Positions 16,304 through 24,210 of a DNA stretch of 64,000 nt are shown one piece after another. Origin of the DNA: Nocardioides perillae (lineage in GTDB: Bacteria; Actinomycetota; Actinomycetes; Propionibacteriales; Nocardioidaceae); assembly GCF_013409425.1 (NCBI RefSeq), contig NZ_JACCAC010000001.1:2666001-2730000 (forward strand). Reading direction: 5' to 3'. Each line of letters begins with the position of its first letter. Position 1 is the first letter of the stretch. The notes beneath the pieces were generated by a model. The model was not told the DNA's origin and ran no database searches. It was given only the letters and a program-made list of their open reading frames with translations. The translations under genes and the position numbers were made by a program.

Positions 16304-17779
16304 TCAGGCGCCCCCGCCGGTCAGCTTCTCGCGGAGCGCCTGCAGCGCCTCGTCGCTGGCCAGCGAACCGCCGGTGTCGCCCGCGGTGTCGTCGGCGTCG
16401 GTGCCCCCGGAGGAGTACGACGTGGCCTCGCCGGCCTCGACCTCGGCCTTGGCGGCCTCGGCCTGCTGCTTGACGTGGGCCTCCCAGCGGGCGTGGGCCT
16501 TGGCGTACTGCTCCTCCCAGGCCGCGCGCTGCTCGTCGAAGCCCTCGAGCCACTCGCCCGTCTCGGGGTCGAAGCCCTCGGGGTAGACGTAGTTGCCCTG
16601 CTCGTCGTAGGTCGCGGTCATGCCGTAGAGGGTCGGGTCGAACTCCTCCACGTCGGCGGCGGCGGCGGTCTCGTTGGCCTGCTTCAGCGACAGCGAGATC
16701 CGGCGACGCTCGAGGTCGATGTCGATGATCTTGACCATGACGTCGTCGTTGACCTGCACGACCTGCTCGGGGATCTCCACGTGGCGCTCGGCCAGCTCGG
16801 AGATGTGCACGAGGCCCTCGATGCCCTCCTCGACGCGGACGAACGAGCCGAAGGGCACCAGCTTGGTGACCTTGCCCGGCACGATCTGGCCGATCTGGTG
16901 GGTGCGGGCGAAGTGCTGCCAGGGGTCCTCCTGCGTCGCCTTGAGCGACAGCGAGACCCGCTCGCGGTCCATGTCGACGTCGAGCACCTCGACGGTGACC
17001 TCGTCGCCCACGGCCACGACCTCGGAGGGGTGGTCGATGTGCTTCCAGGACAGCTCGGAGACGTGGACGAGGCCGTCGACCCCGCCGAGGTCGACGAACG
17101 CACCGAAGTTCACGATCGAGGAGACGACGCCCTTGCGGATCTGCCCCTTCTGCAGCTGGGTCAGGAAGCCCTGGCGGACCTCCGACTGCGTCTGCTCGAG
17201 CCAGGCGCGGCGCGACAGGACCACGTTGTTGCGGTTCTTGTCGAGCTCGATGATCTTGGCCTCGAGGGTCTGCCCGACGTAGGGCTGCAGGTCGCGCACG
17301 CGGCGCATCTCAACCAGCGAGGCGGGCAGGAAGCCCCGCAGGCCGATGTCGAGGATGAGGCCGCCCTTGACGACCTCGATGACGGTGCCCTCGACGACGC
17401 CGTCCTCCTCCTTGACCTGCTCGATGGTGCCCCAGGCGCGCTCGTACTGGGCGCGCTTCTTGGACAGGATGAGGCGACCCTCCTTGTCCTCCTTCTGGAG
17501 GACCAGGGCCTCGACCTTGTCGCCGACCTCGACGACCTCGTGCGGGTCGACGTCGTGCTTGATCGACAGCTCGCGCGAGGGGATGACGCCCTCGGTCTTG
17601 TAGCCGATGTCGAGGAGGACCTCGTCGCGGTCGACCTTCACGATGGTGCCGTCGACGATGTCGCCGTCGTTGAAGTACTTGATGGTCGCGTCGATCGCGG
17701 CGAGGAAGTCGGCCTCGGAGCCGATGTCGTTGACCGCGACCTGCGGGGCGTCGGTCTCGAGGTAGGTGCTGCTCGTCAT
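16304..17779 (-). CDS. rpsA: 30S ribosomal protein S1
   Basis: mRNA-binding protein of the small ribosomal subunit, 491 residues. Four S1 (OB-fold) repeats start near residues 35, 120, 205 and 290, with family strings such as GTIVKVDRDEVLLDIGYKTEGVIP, VSSIVNFGAFVDLGGVDGLVHVSELSW and VTKLVPFGSFVRVEEGIEGLVHISEL. The C-terminal 115 residues are an acidic, Ala-rich actinobacterial extension. ATG 17779 (TSSTYLE) is preferred; there is no clear Shine-Dalgarno, which is common for rpsA. The 184-nt upstream region contains likely -10 boxes (TAGTCT at 17927-17932 and CAAGAT at 17918-17923), giving a leader of roughly 135-150 nt. Confidence 0.97.
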   Translation of the reverse strand: MTSSTYLETDAPQVAVNDIGSEADFLAAIDATIKYFNDGDIVDGTIVKVDRDEVLLDIGYKTEGVIPSRELSIKHDVDPHEVVEVGDKVEALVLQKEDKEGRLILSKKRAQYERAWGTIEQVKEEDGVVEGTVIEVVKGGLILDIGLRGFLPASLVEMRRVRDLQPYVGQTLEAKIIELDKNRNNVVLSRRAWLEQTQSEVRQGFLTQLQKGQIRKGVVSSIVNFGAFVDLGGVDGLVHVSELSWKHIDHPSEVVAVGDEVTVEVLDVDMDRERVSLSLKATQEDPWQHFARTHQIGQIVPGKVTKLVPFGSFVRVEEGIEGLVHISELAERHVEIPEQVVQVNDDVMVKIIDIDLERRRISLSLKQANETAAAADVEEFDPTLYGMTATYDEQGNYVYPEGFDPETGEWLEGFDEQRAAWEEQYAKAHARWEAHVKQQAEAAKAEVEAGEATSYSSGGTDADDTAGDTGGSLASDEALQALREKLTGGGA

Positions 17780-17963
17780 GTGGTAGGGGGAACCTTCGGT
17801 GGGTGGGTGGAGTCGTGCGGGCACGCCGAGGGCCCTCTCTCCTCGCCGCCCGGCGCGAGCCGTGGCGACGGGGGCGAGCATCCGCTCCGTCCGGGACGCA
17901 GGCAGACCTCCGGCGCAATCTTGTGAAGACTACCGGCGGGCCGCCCGTCGGGTCCAACCGAGG

Positions 17964-18872
17964 TCAGCAGGCGTGCACGTCGCGGGCGCGCGCCACCGCC
18001 CGCAGCTGCTCCGCGGCACGCCGCGCGGGCGGGGAGCCGCCCCGCACCGCCAGCTCGACCAGCGCGAAGAGGTCCGCGCTGCGCGCGAGGTCGAGCGCGT
18101 CGGCGACCGCGTGACCGTGGCGCTCCGCCCACGCCCCCACCACCGCCTCGACCCACCCGGGCGCGCGGTCCCACCGCACCAGGTTGCCGAGGTCGGCCGT
18201 CGGCAGCCCGGCGTGCGCGAACTCCCAGTCGACGACCGCGGTGACCTCGAGCGACCCCGGGTCGACGAGCACGTTCTTCGGGTTCAGGTCGCCGTGCACC
18301 AGGCTGGCGCGCGCGAGAGTCTCCAGCCGGTCCTGCGCCTCCTCGGCCACGGCGAGCAGCCCGCCCCGCTCGTCGGGGGTCCAGCCGACGAGCCGCGCGC
18401 CGACCTCGTCGACGTACGCCGGGAGGTCGGGGCGCCAGGGCTGCACCCGCAGGCCGGCGTCGAGGAACCACCCGCGCTCCAGCTGCGGCATGCCGGCGAG
18501 GTCGGCCGCGACGCGGCCCACCGCCGCACCGACGCGTGCCTGCCCGTCGGCGTCGAGCGCCGGGAGCACCTCGTCGAGGCGGTCCCCCGGGACCCAGGAG
18601 GTGACGAGGAGGCCGGGCGCGTCCGCGCGGCCGCGTCGCACCTCCAGCACGTCGGGCACGGGCACCAGGCCGCGCACGAGCCGCAGCACGGCCGCGTCCA
18701 CCTCGGGTGCCTCCGCGGGGCGGCCGCGGGCGGCGTACACCCGGACGACCGTGCGCTCGCCGCCCAGCGCGGTGAGGTCCGAGAGGAAGGTCTCGCCGGA
18801 CCAGCCACCCGCCAGCGGCACCAGTCCCCCGGTCAGGAGGTCGTCGGGGTCGGGGACGCTCACCCCGGGCAT
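17964..18872 (-). CDS. Aminoglycoside phosphotransferase-family kinase
   Basis: APH/choline-kinase fold protein of 302 residues. N-lobe features are VPLAGGWSGETFLSDL at about 12-27 in place of a P-loop and RTVVRVYA with the likely ATP-binding Arg/Val strand. The C-lobe catalytic loop is LVHGDLNPKNVLVD near 205 (HGD-x4-N), and the metal Asp is in VVDWEFAHAG near 225. The substrate is unknown; most actinobacterial members of this group are not resistance enzymes. ATG 18872 is chosen, with an alternative GTG three codons downstream. It is divergent from the decapeptide-repeat gene, with 48 nt between starts. There are no signal or membrane segments. Confidence 0.85.
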   Translation of the reverse strand: MPGVSVPDPDDLLTGGLVPLAGGWSGETFLSDLTALGGERTVVRVYAARGRPAEAPEVDAAVLRLVRGLVPVPDVLEVRRGRADAPGLLVTSWVPGDRLDEVLPALDADGQARVGAAVGRVAADLAGMPQLERGWFLDAGLRVQPWRPDLPAYVDEVGARLVGWTPDERGGLLAVAEEAQDRLETLARASLVHGDLNPKNVLVDPGSLEVTAVVDWEFAHAGLPTADLGNLVRWDRAPGWVEAVVGAWAERHGHAVADALDLARSADLFALVELAVRGGSPPARRAAEQLRAVARARDVHAC

Positions 18873-18908
18873 GCTGCCAGAGCGGCCCCGCGGCGGCCCG
18901 GGCACGAC

Positions 18909-18914
18909 TACGGT
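18909..18914 (+). promoter_or_regulatory. -10 box, leaderless start of the decapeptide-repeat gene
   Basis: TACGGT, 6 nt before ATG 18921. Confidence 0.5.
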
Positions 18915-18920
18915 GGGCCC

Positions 18921-19769
18921 ATGTCGCTGCCCGTCCCGGGCGCCGCGCGCCTCGCCGGCCCCGCCGCCTCGCTCGCCGCCCTCACCGCGCTCGTGCCGGC
19001 CCGGGTGGTCGAGACCGTCACGCTCCCCGTGCGGGTCGGTGCCGCCGCCGCGCAGGTGACCCTCGCGCTGGCGGCCCTCGTCGCACCGGACGGGCCGGTG
19101 CGACGCCGTGGTGGCTACGCCGAGATGGTGACGCGCGCGATCGGCGACGGCGGCTACGCCGAGCGGCTCACCGCCCTCGCCACCGACGAGCAGGGCCCGG
19201 TGCGCCTCGTGACCACGCTCAACGCGCTCACCTCGCCCGACCGCCCGCTCGGACGGCTGCTGGAGCAGGACGGCGCGCTCGACCGGCTGCTCGCCGAGGA
19301 CGGCCCGCTGCTGCCCGTGCTGCAGGCCGGTGGTCCGCTGGAGCGGCTGCTGGCGCCCGGCGGGGCCCTCGACCGGATCCTCTCCCCCGGCGGTCCCCTG
19401 GACCAGGTCGTCGCGCCCGACGGCGTGCTCGACCGGCTGCTCGCCGCCGGCGGCGCCGTCGACCGGGTGACCACCCCGGGCGGCGTCCTCGACCGGCTGC
19501 TCGAGCCCGGCGGCCTCCTCGACCGGGTGCTGAGCGAGGACGGCTTCGTCGACAAGCTCGTCGCCGAGGGCGGCACCCTCGACCAGCTCGTGGCCCTGGG
19601 CGACACCCTCGAGGAGATCCAGCCGCGGCTGGTCGAGCTCGCGACGCTCGTCCCGACCCTGGGCGAGAGCGCCGACGCTCTGCAGCGTGCGGTGGGCCCC
19701 CTGGGTGACCTCGCCGGCCGCTTCCCGCTGCGCGGCCGCCGAGCCGGAGCGCTGCCCGCCGGTGGCTGA
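18921..19769 (+). CDS. Decapeptide-repeat protein of unknown function
   Basis: Protein of 282 residues, not recognised. Residues 8-30 and 40-57 are hydrophobic (AARLAGPAASLAALTALVP; AAAAQVTLALAALVAP) and may lie against or in the membrane. Residues 60-110 are a linker with two GGYAE units. Residues 111-230 are twelve consecutive 10-residue units in exact register, consensus [D/E]-R-L-L-x-P/E-G/D-G-x-L, for example DRLLEPGGLL and DRILSPGGPL, with a degenerate unit before them. The C-terminus (235-282) looks like a coiled coil, then basic (RGRRAG). The repeats suggest a regular rod or solenoid. ATG 18921 is supported by the TACGGT box. Neighbours give no functional clue. Confidence 0.75.
   Translation: MSLPVPGAARLAGPAASLAALTALVPARVVETVTLPVRVGAAAAQVTLALAALVAPDGPVRRRGGYAEMVTRAIGDGGYAERLTALATDEQGPVRLVTTLNALTSPDRPLGRLLEQDGALDRLLAEDGPLLPVLQAGGPLERLLAPGGALDRILSPGGPLDQVVAPDGVLDRLLAAGGAVDRVTTPGGVLDRLLEPGGLLDRVLSEDGFVDKLVAEGGTLDQLVALGDTLEEIQPRLVELATLVPTLGESADALQRAVGPLGDLAGRFPLRGRRAGALPAGG
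19251..19610 (+). repeat. Twelve 30-bp in-frame tandem repeats
   Basis: These encode the twelve decapeptides. The units have diverged at DNA level but keep exact 30-nt phase with no indels. The most conserved core is the CTCGACCGG-CTG coding for LDRL. Confidence 0.7.
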
Positions 19770-19781
19770 CCGGGGCGCCGT

Positions 19782-19787
19782 TAGCCT
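19782..19787 (+). promoter_or_regulatory. -10 box, leaderless start of the methyltransferase gene
   Basis: TAGCCT, 6 nt before GTG 19794. Confidence 0.5.
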
Positions 19788-19793
19788 CAGCGC

Positions 19794-20666
19794 GTGGTGA
19801 CCACCCCTCCCGGCCCGGTCAGCGGCCAGCCGGACCGCTCCGCCCCCGGGTCGGACGGCCACGTCCTGCCGCCCGTGCGGGCGCAGCGGCGCGTCGTCGA
19901 CGAGGCCTCCTCCCGCGCGGCCAACGGCCCCGACTGGGACCGCTACGCCGACGAGTACCAAGCCACGCACGGCGCCTTCCTCGGCGACGTCGGCTTCGTG
20001 TGGGGACCGGAGGGGCTCACCGAGGCCGAGGCCGGCGCGCTCGGCGACGTGCGCGGCAAGCGCACGCTCGAGGTCGGCTCGGGGGCCGGTCAGTGCTCGC
20101 GCTGGGTCCGCGCCCAGGGCGGCGAGGTGGTCGGCCTCGACCTGTCGCACCGCCAGCTGCAGCACTCGCGCCGCCTCGACGCGGAGACGGGCGTCGCGGT
20201 GCCGTCGGTGCGCGGCACCGCCACGCACCTGCCCTTCGCCGACGCCGCGTTCGACGTCGTCTTCTGCTCCTTCGGGGCGCTGCAGTTCGTCGCCGACCTC
20301 GACGACGCCGTGCGCGAGACCGCGCGGGTGCTGCGGCCCGGTGGCCGCTTCGCCTTCTCGATCACCCACCCCACCCGCTGGGTCTTCCCCGACGACCCCG
20401 GCCAGGACGGCCTCACCGTCGCGCAGTCCTACTGGGACCGCACGCCCTACGTGGAGGTCGACGAGGCCAGCGGCCGGGTCTCCTACGTCGAGCACCACCG
20501 CACGCTCGGCGACTGGGTGACGGTGCTGGCGCGGCACGGCTTCTGCCTGCGCGCGCTGCTCGAGCCCGAGTGGCCGGCCGACCACGACCGCACCTGGGGC
20601 GGGTGGTCGCGCACGCGCGGGCTGCTCACGCCGGGCACGGCGCTGTTCGTCGCCGACCTGCACTGA
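19794..20666 (+). CDS. Class I SAM-dependent methyltransferase
   Basis: Methyltransferase of 290 residues with a Rossmann fold of the UbiE/type-11 kind. Motif I is TLEVGSGAGQCSRW at about 90-103, the acidic end of strand 2 is VVGLDLSHRQ, and the post-motif segment is TATHLPFADAAFDVVFCSFGALQF. Motif III is VLRPGGRFAFSITHPTRW. A 45-residue disordered N-terminus precedes a conserved WDRYADEYQATHG. The substrate is unknown, but the WDRYADEYQ start and the HPTRW motif are shared with many uncharacterised actinobacterial homologues. GTG 19794 fits the TAGCCT box; a second GTG directly follows. It converges on the large minus-strand gene across a strong hairpin. Confidence 0.88.
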   Translation: MVTTPPGPVSGQPDRSAPGSDGHVLPPVRAQRRVVDEASSRAANGPDWDRYADEYQATHGAFLGDVGFVWGPEGLTEAEAGALGDVRGKRTLEVGSGAGQCSRWVRAQGGEVVGLDLSHRQLQHSRRLDAETGVAVPSVRGTATHLPFADAAFDVVFCSFGALQFVADLDDAVRETARVLRPGGRFAFSITHPTRWVFPDDPGQDGLTVAQSYWDRTPYVEVDEASGRVSYVEHHRTLGDWVTVLARHGFCLRALLEPEWPADHDRTWGGWSRTRGLLTPGTALFVADLH

Positions 20667-20697
20667 GGCGGGCGGGCGGGCGCCGCGGACCGGACGG

Positions 20698-20744
20698 GAC
20701 AGGGGAAGGTCCCCGGCACCTGGTGCCGAGGACCCTCCCCTGTC
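20698..20744. terminator. Bidirectional terminator, 23-bp stem
   Basis: The arms at 20698-20720 and 20722-20744 pair over 23 positions with two G-T-type exceptions. The central bases GGCACC-T-GGTGCC would open into the loop. It sits between two convergent genes (stops at 20666 and 20768). Confidence 0.75.
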
Positions 20745-20767
20745 GACGTGCCCCGGAGGGCGGTGGC

Positions 20768-23428
20768 TCAGACCTGCAGGAACCGGCGGCGCAGGGCCAG
20801 CGAGCCCAGTGCCAACGCCAGCACCAGCGCGGCGCCGAGGCCCCGCATCGCGGTGCGCTCGTCGTCACCGGTGTCGGCGACCAGCTCCAGGCTGTACGCC
20901 GTGAGGCCCTGCGCACCCTCGGGCGCGCCGTACGCCATGGTCTCGGTCTCGGCGCGCTCGGCGCTCGCCGCGATCGTGGCGGCGAGGACGCCGTAGTCGG
21001 ACGCGGTGTCCTCACCGGCGGCCACGAGCTTGCTCATGCCCTCGGTCGACAGGCGCTGCGCGCCGTCCTGCAGCGCCGGCGCCCCGGCCGCCGCCTTCTC
21101 GAGGCCGTCGGCCAGGCGGCCCGAGCCGTCGGCCGCCGTGCCCAGGCCGTCGGCGAGCTCGTCGGCGCCGTCGGCGAGGAGGCCGGAGCCGTCCGCCGCG
21201 TCGGCGAGGCCCTCCTCCAGCGTCCGCGCGCCGTCCGCGAGGAGGCCGGAGCCGTCCGCGGCACCGTCGAGGCCCTCGGCGAGCGTGCCCGTGCCCGCCG
21301 CCAGGGCGTCGCCGCCCGCGGCGGCCTTGCCCGTGCCGTCGGCGAGGTCGCCGCTGCCCGCGGCGAGCTGACCCGCACCCGCGTCGAGCCGCTCGAGACC
21401 CGCGGCCAGGTCGCTCGCGCCGGTCAGCGCTGCGCTCGATCCGCCGGAGAGCTGGAGCACGCCGGCGACGGCCTTCGCCATCGCGCCCTGCAGCTGCGCG
21501 AGGCCTGCGGCCACCTGCTGGGTGCCGGCCTGGAGCTTGGTCGCACCGGCGAGTGCGGCGCCCGCGCCGGTCTCGGCGGTGGTGAGGCCGCCGGCGAGCT
21601 TCTGACCGCCCGGGATCAGCTGGGTGTCGAGCCCGCCGATCGCCTGGCCCAGGCCCGCGGACACCTGGCCGAGCACGGTGGCCGCCGTCGTCAGGCTGTT
21701 CGCGCTGCCCGCCGCGTAGGTCTCGAAGTTCGTGACGATCGCGAGGAGGGTGGCGTTGCACGTGGCGCCGCAGTCCGGCAGAGCGGCTGCGTTCTTGACA
21801 GCCTTGATGAGGTTCGGCAGCGTCGTGCTGCTCGCAGCGGCAGCCAGCCCGGACTGCACCTGGTCGACGCCGCCCTTGGCGAGTCCGAGACCGCTGGTGG
21901 AGCCGCCTCGCAGCTGCTGCAGGCCACCGGTCAGCGTGCCGGCGCCGTTCTTCAGCTCGGTCAGGCCGCCGGAGAGGCGGGCCAGCCCGTTGAGGAGCGT
22001 GTCGGCCTGCGAGGTCGAGCCGAAGCCCGCGAGCAGCTGGTCGACGCCCGCCTTGAGCTGGGTGATGCCCGCCTCGGCGGCCGGGAGGCCCGCCTCGGCG
22101 CTCGCGAGCTGGCCGAGGCCGCCGCTGATCTGCTGCAGCCCCGCCTCGAGCTTGCGGCCACCCTCGGCGGCGGAGCCGGTGCCGGCCTCGAGCGTGCCGA
22201 GACCCGCCTGCAGCTTGCCCGCACCCGCGTCGAGGTCGCCGAGGCCCGCGGCGAGCTCGCGCGCACCGGCCGCGATCTTCCGGGCGCCGGGTGCGGCGTC
22301 CTCGAAGAGGCCGGCGAAGAGCTGCTGCGCGCCGTCGGCGAGCTTGCCCGCACCCGGCAGCGCCCGGCCCTGCAGGCCGGCGGAGAGCTCCGCGGCGCCG
22401 TCGGCGAGCTTGCGCGAGCCGGGGGCGGCGGAGTCGACGAGACCCGCGGAGAGCTGGTCGGCGCCGTCGCTGAGCTGGATCAGCCCGGCGAGCAGCTCGC
22501 CGGCGCCGTCGCGCAGCTTGAGCAGGTTGGTGTCGATCTCGGTGGCGCCCGCAGCCAGGGTGGCGCCGGTCTCGGCACCCGCGGTGTAGCTGTCGCTGGC
22601 CTTCTTCAGCGTGGGGTTCGCGAAGGGGTTGATCGGCAACGCGGTGATCTTGGCGCCCGGCACGACGGCGTCGGTCACCTGAGCAGACCAGGTGACCTCG
22701 GCCTCGGGAGCACCGACCGGCGGGAAGAGGGTCAAGGTGTGCTTGACCAGCATGCCGCCGCGGCCGTCGCCGGCGATCTGCGCGCCCTCGCTCACGACCT
22801 CGGCGAAGCCCGCGGGCAGGGTGGCCTCGAGCGAGGCGACGATCGGCACCGCGACCTCGACGGTCTGCGTGGTGGTGCCGCCGCGGCCGTCGGGGACCTC
22901 GACCTCCTGCTCGCGACCGGTGCCGTTGCGCACGCGGTAGGTGACCTCGAGCAGGCCGCTGGCACCGACGACGTCGTCGGGCTCGACCCGCTCGCCGTCG
23001 AGGCGGTACTCGACCTCGACGGTCACGGGCAGGTCACCGTCGAAGTCGCTCACGCTGCGCAGGCGCTCGACGCCGTCGACCTCGAGGTCGAGGCGCTGGG
23101 CGCCGTCCTGCACGCTCCAGCCGGAGAAGCCGTCGAGGTTGCGCAGCCCCTCGGTCGACACGGGGTTCTCGACCGACGCGCGGCCGGTGCCGCTCAGCAC
23201 GAGCTGCTCGTAGACGCGCGAGCTGCTGACGGTGCCGTCGGGGTCGAGGAAGGCCTGGACGGTCTCGGTGTTGACGACGTCGACGGCGCCGGTGGAGCCG
23301 CCCTCGGCCGAGCCGGCGCCGGCGGCGAGCGCACCGGGCACGGTCGAGCTGGACATCAGGGTCAGGGCGCCCGCGGCGAGCGCGAGCGTGGTGGTCCGCC
23401 GGACGCGGCGGGAGCGGGCGGCGGTCAC
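20768..23428 (-). CDS. Large exported repeat protein with C-terminal membrane anchor (YhgE/Pip-like, x-x-x-L-x-x-G repeats)
   Basis: Protein of 886 residues. The N-terminal signal peptide (residues 5-33, RRVRRTTTLALAAGALTLMSS) leads to a beta-rich domain (about 40-270) with sentences such as TVQAFLDPDGTVSSSRVYEQLVL and VEVEYRLDGERV. From about 285 to 800 it is made of Gly/Ala/Leu heptad-type repeats (LADGAAELSAGL style), the pattern known as x-x-x-L-x-x-G. Near the C-terminus three almost identical 22-residue units (AADGSGLLADGA) occur. A single Cys pair lies in LPDCGATCNAT. The last 25 residues are one transmembrane helix plus RRRF. It probably projects from the membrane as a long helical stalk. 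GTG 23428 overlaps the upstream stop (GTGA). Confidence 0.8.
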   Translation of the reverse strand: MTAARSRRVRRTTTLALAAGALTLMSSSTVPGALAAGAGSAEGGSTGAVDVVNTETVQAFLDPDGTVSSSRVYEQLVLSGTGRASVENPVSTEGLRNLDGFSGWSVQDGAQRLDLEVDGVERLRSVSDFDGDLPVTVEVEYRLDGERVEPDDVVGASGLLEVTYRVRNGTGREQEVEVPDGRGGTTTQTVEVAVPIVASLEATLPAGFAEVVSEGAQIAGDGRGGMLVKHTLTLFPPVGAPEAEVTWSAQVTDAVVPGAKITALPINPFANPTLKKASDSYTAGAETGATLAAGATEIDTNLLKLRDGAGELLAGLIQLSDGADQLSAGLVDSAAPGSRKLADGAAELSAGLQGRALPGAGKLADGAQQLFAGLFEDAAPGARKIAAGARELAAGLGDLDAGAGKLQAGLGTLEAGTGSAAEGGRKLEAGLQQISGGLGQLASAEAGLPAAEAGITQLKAGVDQLLAGFGSTSQADTLLNGLARLSGGLTELKNGAGTLTGGLQQLRGGSTSGLGLAKGGVDQVQSGLAAAASSTTLPNLIKAVKNAAALPDCGATCNATLLAIVTNFETYAAGSANSLTTAATVLGQVSAGLGQAIGGLDTQLIPGGQKLAGGLTTAETGAGAALAGATKLQAGTQQVAAGLAQLQGAMAKAVAGVLQLSGGSSAALTGASDLAAGLERLDAGAGQLAAGSGDLADGTGKAAAGGDALAAGTGTLAEGLDGAADGSGLLADGARTLEEGLADAADGSGLLADGADELADGLGTAADGSGRLADGLEKAAAGAPALQDGAQRLSTEGMSKLVAAGEDTASDYGVLAATIAASAERAETETMAYGAPEGAQGLTAYSLELVADTGDDERTAMRGLGAALVLALALGSLALRRRFLQV

Positions 23429-24060
23429 GCGCGGGTCTCCAGGATCTGGTCGAGGGGGGTGGTGGGCTCGTCGGCGGGCGCGGTCTCCCCGCGCTCCGCG
23501 GCCCGGGTGGGCGCAGCGGTGCGGACGCCGGCCGACGGCCCGGCGAGCAGCGCGAGGGCGAAGCCGAGCGCCGCGGCGAGCGCGAGCGACGAGGCGGTGC
23601 TGACCGAGGTCTCGAGCACGCGCGCAGGCGCGGCGGCGAAGGTCAGCTCGTAGGCGCCGGTGAAGCCGGCGCTGCCGAGCAGGACGCTCCACAGCGGCAG
23701 CCGGCTGGCGGTCGCGACGGCGACCAGGGTGCAGGCGAGCACGACGACCGCGACCACGACGGCGCGGCCCGCGGCGCTGTCGGGCAGGAAGCCCGCGCGC
23801 ACCACGTAGCCGACGAAGGCCACCGCGAAGCCGGCGGCGGCGCCGCCGAGTCGGCGGGCCGGGGTGGCGTCGGGCACGAGCGCGAGGACGGCACCGAGGG
23901 CGGCGCCGAGCAGGACGACCGACTCCAGGCCGAGGTCGAGCGCGTCACTGAGGAGCATCGTCGCGGCGGCCCCGACCGCCAGGACGGCACCGGCTGCGAG
24001 CAGCCGTGCCTGAGGTGGGCGCACGCCTCGTCGCGTCGCCCCTGACGTGGTTGCAGACAT
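23425..24060 (-). CDS. Hypothetical multi-spanning membrane protein
   Basis: Protein of 211 residues, unrecognised. It has about six hydrophobic helices between residues 17 and 180 (for example LLAAGAVLAVGAAATMLL, VVLLGAALGAVLALV, AVVVAVVVLACTLVAVA, SSLALAAALGFALALLA) and a soluble C-tail. ATG 24060 has GGAGG about 11 nt upstream. Translation is coupled to the following large repeat protein by a GTGA overlap, so the two very probably act together, for example as an anchored surface complex. A -10-like TAGCAT (24131-24136, minus strand) about 70 nt upstream is a possible promoter. The 150-nt gap to the divergent flippase gene holds both promoters. Confidence 0.75.
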   Translation of the reverse strand: MSATTSGATRRGVRPPQARLLAAGAVLAVGAAATMLLSDALDLGLESVVLLGAALGAVLALVPDATPARRLGGAAAGFAVAFVGYVVRAGFLPDSAAGRAVVVAVVVLACTLVAVATASRLPLWSVLLGSAGFTGAYELTFAAAPARVLETSVSTASSLALAAALGFALALLAGPSAGVRTAAPTRAAERGETAPADEPTTPLDQILETRA

Positions 24061-24197
24061 GCAGAAAGGTCCTCCCTCCCACGCGGCCCTCCCAGACCGC
24101 GGACCACCTCGGAGCGAGGACGGTCGGGCAATGCTAACCGCCGGTAACGAGAGATCGGCCACAGCAACCCCTTGGATCGGCGCAAGACTGGCCGACC

Positions 24198-24203
24198 TAG
24201 GGT
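24198..24203 (+). promoter_or_regulatory. -10 box, leaderless start of the flippase gene
   Basis: TAGGGT, 7 nt before GTG 24211. Confidence 0.5.
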
Positions 24204-24210
24204 CTGAAGT

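Noticed and set aside
19251..19610. 30-bp periodic repeats considered as a CRISPR array
   Set aside because: Units are contiguous, diverged, in frame and encode a conserved decapeptide; there are no spacers and no cas genes.
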